Shown in pieces: positions 5,544 to 10,263 of a stretch of 10,263 bases of DNA; position 1 is the first letter of the stretch, and each line of letters opens with the position of its first letter. The DNA comes from an uncultured Clostridia bacterium (GTDB lineage: Bacteria > Bacillota > Clostridia > Christensenellales > Maliibacteriaceae), in contig CAKTSO010000062.1 in assembly GCA_934613185.1 (NCBI GenBank), positions 1-10,263 of the forward strand. The letters run 5' to 3'. The notes beneath the pieces were generated by a model. That model did not search any database and was not told the DNA's origin. It saw nothing but the letters and a program-made list of their open reading frames with translations. A program made the translations under genes and the position numbers.

Positions 5544-6940
5544 CCAAAGTGGTAGGCGTCCGTTTTAAAAAAATGGGCAAAGTGTATTATTTCGACCCGC
5601 AGGAGCTGGAATTGGAGGAAGGGCTCGTTGTGGTCGAAACCGCAGGGGGGATCGAGTGCGGCGAGCTGGTCTTTACGCAAAAGCAGATCGACGACGAAAA
5701 GATCACGTCGCAGCTGAAAAAAGTGATCCGTCAGGCGACGCCCGCGGACGAAGAGAGACTGCGCGAACGCGAGGAGAAAAAACGCGAAGCGCTTCAAATA
5801 TGCGAAGAAAAGATCGCGGCGCACAAGCTGGAAATGAAGCTGATCGACGTGGAGATCGCGTTTGACGGCAGCAAGATCACCTTCTTTTTCACGGCCGACG
5901 GCCGCGTGGACTTCCGGGAACTCGTCAAGGATCTGGCGCATGTGTTCCGCACCCGCATCGAGCTTCGGCAAATCGGCGTGCGCGATGAGACCAAAATGCT
6001 CGGCGGCATCGGCGCCTGCGGCCGCGTGTGCTGCTGCACCGCGTTTTTGAGCGAATTTGCGCCCGTGTCGATCAAAATGGCGAAGGAACAGAACCTTTCG
6101 CTGAACCCGACGAAGATATCGGGCCTTTGCGGGCGGCTGATGTGCTGCCTGAAATACGAACAGAACTATTATGAACAGATGCGCCGAGAAATGCCGCGCG
6201 TCGGTCGCGAGATCGCCACGCCGGACGGCCCCGGTACGCTTGTGGAAAACAATGTACTGAAAAAGACCTGTCGTGTGCGCATCACTCTGCCGGATCAGAC
6301 GGTCGACATGCGGACGTATTCGCTTGAAGATATTCGCCGCGCGGAGGCCGGTCTGCCGCCGCTTTCGAAGGAAGCGCAGCGCGACGAAGAGGGCATGCCC
6401 GAGGCGGTCCTCGTTTCCGAACGCCGCGCGCCGCGCCCGCAGCAAAACGGGCAGAACCGTCCGCCGCAAAATCGAGGCGAACAGCAGGAACGGCAGAACC
6501 GCGACGGCCGCGCGCCCGCGCAGGGACGGCAGCAGAATCGCCGCCGCCGTCCGCAGAACGAGGGCGGACAGAACGCGTCCGCAAATGCAAAAGAAAACGC
6601 GCCGCAGCGGCAGAATCGCCCGCCGCGTCCGCGTCCGCAGCAAAGCGGGCAGAACCCGCAGACGGAAAACGGCAATCGCGAGAACGCGCCGCGCAGGGGT
6701 CAGAACGGGCAGCGCCGCCAGAGCGCTCAGAACCGCCCGCAGCGCAGCCGCAATCCCGAAAATAAAAACGCCGCGAACGAAGCCGTGACGCTTCGCCCGG
6801 CGGGGGAGACGCAAAAAGGCGGCGCACCGCGTCCGCGCAATAACAACGCCCGTCGCCGTCCGCGAAACAACAACGCTCGCAGGACGGAAGGGCAGGAGAC
6901 GGTGCGTCTCGTTCCGGCAAATCCCAAAAAAGAAGACTGA
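5540..6940 (+). CDS. ricT: PSP1-domain protein RicT (YaaT) with long disordered tail
   Basis: 466 residues. The first ~275 match RicT/YaaT, which in Bacillus subtilis joins RicA and RicF in an Fe-S-bearing complex that assists RNase Y in mRNA maturation and affects sporulation and competence. Visible marks are the N-terminal MTKVVGVRFKKMGKVYYFDP, a charged helix at 68-98, and the cysteine-rich PSP1 core GACGRVCCC...GLCGRLMCC (C160, C164-166, C197, C202, C203) suited to cluster binding. Bacillus RicT is about 275 residues. Here residues 276-466 add a tail; 296-410 contain no Leu, Ile, Val, Phe, Tyr, Trp, Met, Cys or His, and 66 of these 115 residues are Gln, Arg or Asn. The tail ends with two ExVxLxPA motifs (414-421, 453-460) flanking a duplicated RPRNNNARR. 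The start overlaps the holB stop, with AAGGAG 8 bases upstream. The tail might bind RNA or a nuclease partner; this is inference. Confidence 0.93.
   Translation: MTKVVGVRFKKMGKVYYFDPQELELEEGLVVVETAGGIECGELVFTQKQIDDEKITSQLKKVIRQATPADEERLREREEKKREALQICEEKIAAHKLEMKLIDVEIAFDGSKITFFFTADGRVDFRELVKDLAHVFRTRIELRQIGVRDETKMLGGIGACGRVCCCTAFLSEFAPVSIKMAKEQNLSLNPTKISGLCGRLMCCLKYEQNYYEQMRREMPRVGREIATPDGPGTLVENNVLKKTCRVRITLPDQTVDMRTYSLEDIRRAEAGLPPLSKEAQRDEEGMPEAVLVSERRAPRPQQNGQNRPPQNRGEQQERQNRDGRAPAQGRQQNRRRRPQNEGGQNASANAKENAPQRQNRPPRPRPQQSGQNPQTENGNRENAPRRGQNGQRRQSAQNRPQRSRNPENKNAANEAVTLRPAGETQKGGAPRPRNNNARRRPRNNNARRTEGQETVRLVPANPKKED
6830..6883 (+). repeat. Tandem 27-base repeat in the ricT tail
   Basis: Two adjacent 27-base units (6830-6856, 6857-6883) encode the same nine residues, RPRNNNARR, in the RicT tail. 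The DNA copies differ at several third positions (for example CGC/CGA, AAT/AAC, GCC/GCT), so the peptide has been kept while synonymous sites drifted. Confidence 0.85.
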
Positions 6941-6957
6941 ATCGAATAAGAAACAGT

Positions 6958-7003
6958 ACACGGCGCAGAGGCTGTTTGTGGCAGCGGCACTGCGCCGTGT
7001 TTT
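6958..7003 (+). terminator. Intrinsic terminator of the darA-holB-ricT operon
   Basis: ACACGGCGCAG (6958-6968) pairs perfectly with CTGCGCCGTGT (6990-7000), followed by a run of T to 7003. The loop holds a second stem, GCTG (6971-6974) with CAGC (6982-6985). It begins 17 bases after the ricT stop. The AT-rich stretch 7001-7030 beyond it has no convincing -35/-10 pair for the next gene. Confidence 0.75.
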
Positions 7004-7041
7004 CTATATATTGTTCTATTATAGATTAAGAAGGAGAAATC

Positions 7042-7962
7042 ATGAAGATGAAACGCAAGTCGAGATACGAAACCGCGCGGCGCTGGCTTTTGTTTTGGAC
7101 GCTGTTTATCGGCGTCGGCGCGGTTGCGGGCGCCGCGGGCATGCTGATCGATCCCACGGGAAAAAGCATGGGGATGGACGCGATGCTCCCGTATTTTCAG
7201 GTTCTGCCCTTCGCGGACGTTCTGTTTCAAAATTTCGTCTTTTCGGGGATCGCGCTTTTGATTGTGAACGGGATAACCAATCTCACGGCGGCCGGGCTTT
7301 TGTTTGCACGAAAAAAGTGCGGCGCGGCGCTTGGCGGCGTGTTCGGCGTGACGCTGATGCTCTGGATCTGCATCCAGTTTTATATGTTCCCGCCGAATTT
7401 CATGTCCACGATCTATTTCATCTTCGGCTTCTGTCAGGCCGCGACGGGGTATGCGGCATGGGTGTTCCAAAAACAGGAATCGTTTTGCGTGAACGACGCC
7501 GATTATCTCAATATTGGGAAAGATCCCGAACGCCTCGTCGTGTATTTTTCGCGCATGGGTTACGGAAAAAGCCTGGCGCTTGCGGCGGCGAACGAAACGG
7601 GCGCGGAAGTTTACGAAGTTCGCTCGACCGAAAAGACGGACGGCACGCTCGGGTTCTGGTGGTGCGGCCGTTACGGGATGCACCGCTGGGGTATGCCGAT
7701 CGAAAAAGTCGCCGTCGATCTTTCGCGATATCGTCATGTGACGATTTGCGCACCGATCTGGGTCTTCGCGCTTGCCGCGCCGATGCGTAGCTTCTGCCGC
7801 GAAAGCGCGGGCAAGATCAAAGAGGCGGATTACATCCTCGTGCATCATACGCGCGGTCGCTACGAAAACGCGGCGGAGGAAATGGATCGCCTGCTCGGGA
7901 TCAAACATGCGAAGCTTGAAAGCGTCCAATGCAAAATGGGCGAGTTTCGCACGATTGAGTGA
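7042..7962 (+). CDS. Membrane protein with C-terminal flavodoxin-like domain
   Basis: 306 residues in two parts. The N-terminal part has four likely membrane helices at about 14-36, 62-89, 95-115 and 122-142, with a basic start (MKMKRKSRYETARR). The C-terminal part (165-306) looks like a flavodoxin fold: strand LVVYFSRMGYGKSLALAAA at 165-183 sits where the phosphate-binding loop of FMN is expected, APIWVFALAAPMRSF at 237-251 matches the isoalloxazine-side loop, and ADYILVHHT is a later strand. The loop SRMGYGKS departs from the usual T/SxTGNT pattern, so FMN binding is likely but unproven. With an even number of helices the flavodoxin domain probably faces the cytoplasm. AAGGAG lies 5 bases before the ATG. 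The metallo-hydrolase gene starts 24 bases after the stop, so they form an operon. I do not recognise a named family for the fusion; a membrane-bound electron-transfer or quinone-reductase role is only a guess. Confidence 0.8.
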   Translation: MKMKRKSRYETARRWLLFWTLFIGVGAVAGAAGMLIDPTGKSMGMDAMLPYFQVLPFADVLFQNFVFSGIALLIVNGITNLTAAGLLFARKKCGAALGGVFGVTLMLWICIQFYMFPPNFMSTIYFIFGFCQAATGYAAWVFQKQESFCVNDADYLNIGKDPERLVVYFSRMGYGKSLALAAANETGAEVYEVRSTEKTDGTLGFWWCGRYGMHRWGMPIEKVAVDLSRYRHVTICAPIWVFALAAPMRSFCRESAGKIKEADYILVHHTRGRYENAAEEMDRLLGIKHAKLESVQCKMGEFRTIE

Positions 7963-7986
7963 CAGACCGATTTAGGAGGAAAAGTC

Positions 7987-8805
7987 ATGACCCGCGTGAT
8001 CCCGCTTCTTGAAAACACGGCCGCCGCGCCGCAATATCGTAAGAAACACGGCCTCTGTCTTTTTATCGAGACCGATGCGCACAAACTGCTTTTCGACGTC
8101 GGCCCGAACGCGCTGTTTTTGAAGAACGCGAAGACGCTCGGCGTCGATGTCGCAGCGGTCGATACGGCGATTCTGTCGCATGGGCATTGCGACCATACGG
8201 GCGGCCTGCGCGCGTTTTTGAACGAGAACGACACGGCGAAAATTTATCTTCGTTCCACGGCGAGAGAGCCGCATTACGTTAAAGTGATGGGCGTCCCGTT
8301 TTTTGCGGGAATGCGCGTGACGTCGTCGAAACGCTTTGTCTTTACGGACGCTTTGACGCGGATCGACGAGACGCTCGCGCTGTTTTCCGACGTCGCGCCG
8401 AGAACGCCGCTTCCCGCGTCCGATCAAAAGCTGTTTGTCAAAACGGACGGCAGGATCGTTCGGGACGATTTTCGTCACGAACAAAACCTGATCCTCCGCG
8501 CGGACGGAAAGACGATCCTCTTTACGGGCTGCGCGCACGCGGGGATCGTTAACATCGCGGAAACGGCGCGGCGGCTTTTCGGGAGGATCGACGCGATCGT
8601 CGGCGGTTTTCATCTTTACGATCCGCCGACGGGACGATACGAAAGCGAGGAGTATATTCAAAAAACGGCGCTTGCGCTTCAAAAGACGGGCGCGGAATGT
8701 TACGCCTGTCATTGCACAGGACGGACGGCGATTGAGCAAATGCGACCGATTCTGGGCGGAAAGCTGCATGAAATTTCGACCGGAAGCGTGCTGCAATGGG
8801 ACTAA
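7987..8805 (+). CDS. Metallo-beta-lactamase-fold hydrolase, COG1237 type
   Basis: 272-residue soluble protein. The metal-binding signature SHGHCDHTGG holds H65, H67, D69 and H70. GCAHAGIVNI supplies H184 and GGFHL supplies H209; CHCTG at 241-245 is typical of the COG1237 group. That group includes archaeal MJ0301-like proteins linked to methanopterin synthesis, but bacterial members have no settled role; archaeal annotations should not be copied here. The C-terminal pattern GRTAIEQM...STGSVL also fits the group. The start is firm, with AGGAGG 7 bases upstream. It is the second gene of a pair with the membrane-flavodoxin fusion and ends at a strong terminator. It is not a flavodiiron protein, which has an HxExD site. 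Confidence 0.9.
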   Translation: MTRVIPLLENTAAAPQYRKKHGLCLFIETDAHKLLFDVGPNALFLKNAKTLGVDVAAVDTAILSHGHCDHTGGLRAFLNENDTAKIYLRSTAREPHYVKVMGVPFFAGMRVTSSKRFVFTDALTRIDETLALFSDVAPRTPLPASDQKLFVKTDGRIVRDDFRHEQNLILRADGKTILFTGCAHAGIVNIAETARRLFGRIDAIVGGFHLYDPPTGRYESEEYIQKTALALQKTGAECYACHCTGRTAIEQMRPILGGKLHEISTGSVLQWD

Positions 8806-8815
8806 AAAGAGAAAG

Positions 8816-8844
8816 CAGGAAGCATTTACGCTTCCTGTTTTTTT
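8816..8844. terminator. Shared, probably bidirectional terminator
   Basis: CAGGAAGC (8816-8823) pairs perfectly with GCTTCCTG (8830-8837) around a 6-base loop, followed by seven T on the + strand. On the minus strand the hairpin is followed by CTTTCTCTTTTT, which may also end mutY transcripts. The mutY stop codon (8826-8828) lies within the loop, so the last two mutY sense codons form part of the stem. Confidence 0.9.
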
Positions 8845-9881
8845 ATGACGTCGAGAAATTGGGAAAATGCGCTTGGGAGCGCGTAATCGCGTTCGAGCGT
8901 CGGAAAATCGATCCAGACGAATTCGGGCGATCGTGATTCGCAGTCGATGCAATAGGCTCGCATGTCCCATTTGACGTGCGTGAAAACATGCGAACGCGAC
9001 ACGCGGGAAACGAGCGCTTTTGCGGCGACGCCGCGGCGTTTTGCTTCGGCGAGCGCCGCGGTTTCGTCCAGATGATCGGGAACGTTCGGGAATTGCCAAA
9101 GCCCCGCAAGAAGTCCGTCTTCGGGGCGCTTTTCGATGGCGACGCAGTCGCCGCAGCGAAGAAGAAAGATCGTCAGATTCTCCGTTCGGCGCGCCTTTTT
9201 TGCGCTTTTTACGGGAAACGACTGCGCGCGATTTTGCCGCGCGGCAAGACAGCGGCTTCGCAGAGGACAGATTTCGCAGCGTGGCGCGCCGTTCGGGATG
9301 CAGACGGTCGCGCCCAGCTCCATCAAACTCTGCGTGAAATCGCCGCAGCGCCCCACGGGGTAGATCGGGGATAGAAGATCATGCGCTTTTTTCTGCGCGG
9401 CGGGCGAAGGAACGGGCGTTTCGTCGGCCAGAAGACGGGAGAAAACGCGAAGCACGTTGCCGTCGACGGCGGGCGTCGGCAGTTCGAAGCTGATCGAGCA
9501 GATCGCTCCGGCCGTGTAGTCGCCGACGCCGCGAAGCGCGCGGATCTTGTCGTACTGCGCCGGAAACACGCCGCCGTAGTCGCGGACGACCTGCTGCGCG
9601 GCGCTTTGCAGATACCCCGCGCGGCGATAATACCCGAGCCCTTCCCAGAGTTTGTGCAGCCGCTCGGGCGGGACGCTCGCCAGTGCGAAGACGTCGGGCA
9701 GCTCGGCGATAAAGCGGCGGTAATGATCGATCGCCGCCTCGACGCGCGTTTGCTGCAGCATGATCTCGGAGACCAGAACGTGATACGCCTCGCGATCCGC
9801 GCGCCAGGGAAGGTCTCGGGCGTGCGCTTCATACCACGGCAAAAGCGCGCCGGGAAGAAAACCGATCGGGGACGCGGACAT
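8826..9881 (-). CDS. mutY: Adenine DNA glycosylase MutY
   Basis: 351-residue base-excision repair enzyme that removes adenine mispaired with 8-oxoguanine. Motifs in order: LPWR (24-27), SEIMLQQTRV with catalytic E39 (38-47), helix-hairpin-helix LRGVGDYTAGAI (116-127), the PAVDGNVLRV segment with D140 (137-146), and the [4Fe-4S] loop C194, C202, C205, C211. The first spacing in that loop is seven residues rather than the six of E. coli MutY. A NUDIX-like domain (about 233-345) with HVFTHVKWDM recognises 8-oxoG. Length is normal. The start is firm: AAGGAGG lies 7 bases before the ATG on the minus strand. It has its own promoter, diverges from the ferredoxin gene and converges on the hydrolase gene, sharing its terminator. 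Confidence 0.97.
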   Translation of the reverse strand: MSASPIGFLPGALLPWYEAHARDLPWRADREAYHVLVSEIMLQQTRVEAAIDHYRRFIAELPDVFALASVPPERLHKLWEGLGYYRRAGYLQSAAQQVVRDYGGVFPAQYDKIRALRGVGDYTAGAICSISFELPTPAVDGNVLRVFSRLLADETPVPSPAAQKKAHDLLSPIYPVGRCGDFTQSLMELGATVCIPNGAPRCEICPLRSRCLAARQNRAQSFPVKSAKKARRTENLTIFLLRCGDCVAIEKRPEDGLLAGLWQFPNVPDHLDETAALAEAKRRGVAAKALVSRVSRSHVFTHVKWDMRAYCIDCESRSPEFVWIDFPTLERDYALPSAFSQFLDVIKKQEA

Positions 9882-9944
9882 GGCGAAGCCTCCTTTTTTC
9901 GCAAGCGGATGATGCGGGAAAACCGATGTTTTGAACGGAGTTTT

Positions 9945-9975
9945 ATTATAGCATAATAAGGGAAGAACGGGTCAA
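9945..9975 (-). promoter_or_regulatory. Promoter of mutY
   Basis: On the minus strand TTGACC (complement of 9970-9975) and a perfect TATAAT (complement of 9945-9950) are 19 bases apart; TGC just before the -10 box makes it an extended -10, which offsets the long spacer. The leader would be about 57 bases. Confidence 0.7.
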
Positions 9976-9994
9976 TTCCGGGAAGCGGTAATTG
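9973..9994. promoter_or_regulatory. Inverted repeat between divergent mutY and ferredoxin promoters
   Basis: CAATTCCG (9973-9980) mirrors CGGTAATTG (9986-9994) except for one extra base, and it also contains TTCC-G-GGAA (9976-9984). It overlaps the mutY -35 box and sits just upstream of the ferredoxin -35 box, a plausible regulator site. There is no direct evidence of binding. Confidence 0.25.
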
Positions 9995-10006
9995 TATTTG
10001 CGCGGC

Positions 10007-10035
10007 TTTACAACTTGAATTTGCTGTGTTAGAAT
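10007..10035 (+). promoter_or_regulatory. Promoter of the ferredoxin gene
   Basis: TTTACA (10007-10012) and TAGAAT (10030-10035) are 17 bases apart, with TG one base before the -10 box. The start of transcription should be near 10042 and the leader about 26 bases, ending in a near-perfect AAGGAGGT ribosome site. Confidence 0.8.
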
Positions 10036-10067
10036 AAAATCATCCTAACAAGGAGGTAACAACCACA

Positions 10068-10232
10068 ATGAAAATTTCCGATGCCTGTGTTTCTTGCGGT
10101 GCCTGTGAGAGCGAGTGCCCCGTCGGTGCGATCTCCCAGGGTGCGGACCATTACGAAATCGACGCCGATACGTGTGTGGATTGCGGCGCTTGCGCCAGCG
10201 TCTGCCCCGTCGGTGCGCCCAACAACGACTGA
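10068..10232 (+). CDS. 2[4Fe-4S] ferredoxin, clostridial type
   Basis: 54-residue soluble electron carrier, a normal size for clostridial ferredoxins, which serve low-potential oxidoreductases such as pyruvate:ferredoxin oxidoreductase and hydrogenases. Two cluster motifs are complete: C7, C10, C13, C17 and C36, C39, C42, C46, each CxxCxxCxxxCP. The two halves show the ancient internal duplication, and the 15 bases TGCCCCGTCGGTGCG occur identically in both (10116-10130, 10203-10217). AAGGAGGT (10050-10057) lies 10 bases before the ATG. Four of five glycines use GGT while neighbouring genes favour GGC, which suggests codon choice for high expression. The sequence after the stop (10233-10263) holds GGGTAGGAAG at the window edge but no complete gene. 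Confidence 0.97.
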   Translation: MKISDACVSCGACESECPVGAISQGADHYEIDADTCVDCGACASVCPVGAPNND

Positions 10233-10263
10233 TTTGTGAATCAGAACAATTGAGGGTAGGAAG

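Noticed and set aside
6421..6883. Repetitive DNA in the ricT tail as a CRISPR array or mobile element
   Set aside because: Repeats are short and irregular, lie in frame, and vary at third codon positions; they reflect the Gln-Asn-Arg-rich protein.
5366..6961. 531-codon open frame antisense to ricT and the end of holB
   Set aside because: The GC-rich codon usage of the sense genes leaves the opposite frame open. The translation is low-complexity Arg/Ala/Leu with no family motif, and the sense strand encodes clear HolB and RicT with coupled starts.
6727..7929. 400-codon antisense frame across the ricT tail and flavodoxin fusion
   Set aside because: It runs through the operon terminator and has no family signature; its hydrophobic-poor composition mirrors the opposite strand.
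7042..8805. A split flavodiiron protein (flavodoxin plus beta-lactamase-fold subunits)
   Set aside because: Flavodiiron proteins have an HxExDH di-iron site and a soluble flavodoxin. Here the site is HGHCDH of the COG1237 type and the flavodoxin is fused to membrane helices.
10233..10263. Start of another gene at the window edge
   Set aside because: GGGTAGGAAG could be a ribosome site, but no start codon or coding sequence follows within the window.

Overview
The window is 10.26 kb of GC-rich bacterial DNA with eleven protein genes; all but one (mutY) lie on the + strand. The gene content points to an anaerobic, GC-rich member of the Bacillota, most likely Clostridia. The order tmk-darA-holB-ricT is a remnant of the Bacillus/Clostridium tmk-yaaQ-yaaR-holB-yaaT cluster. 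A regulator fused to a desulfoferrodoxin-like domain and a clostridial-type 2[4Fe-4S] ferredoxin fit an anaerobe. Shine-Dalgarno sites are strong, promoters look sigma-A-like, and operons end in clear intrinsic terminators. I cannot name a genus.

Layout. 1-843: the 3' part of a sodium:alanine/glycine symporter gene (AGCS family) and its terminator. 867-2777: two neighbouring but separately transcribed XRE-type regulators. The first carries a desulforedoxin/superoxide-reductase-like C-terminal part with an apparently incomplete iron site; the second carries six predicted membrane helices and is preceded by two perfect dyads. 2802-7003: the core block, with a HAD phosphatase and thymidylate kinase from one promoter, then darA (c-di-AMP receptor), holB (DNA polymerase III delta') and ricT (PSP1 protein) from a second promoter whose -35 box overlaps the tmk stop codon. 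RicT carries an unusually long disordered tail. 7042-8844: a membrane-flavodoxin fusion and a COG1237-type metallo-beta-lactamase-fold hydrolase, probably co-transcribed. 8826-9881: mutY on the minus strand, converging on that pair and sharing its terminator. 9945-10232: divergent promoters for mutY and a 54-residue ferredoxin gene.

How the genes work together. The central operon links dTTP supply (tmk), clamp loading (holB), c-di-AMP sensing (darA) and mRNA maturation (ricT), an association conserved in Bacillota. Several other genes concern redox or oxygen damage: the desulfoferrodoxin-like regulator, the flavodoxin fusion, MutY (8-oxoguanine mispairs) and the ferredoxin. No direct regulatory link between them is visible.

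No mobile element, CRISPR array, tRNA or rRNA was seen, and no gene-free stretch exceeds 300 bases. The oddest items are the RicT tail with a repeated ExVxLxPA motif, the regulator with a degraded SOR site, the dyads before the membrane XRE gene, and a strong excess of GATC.
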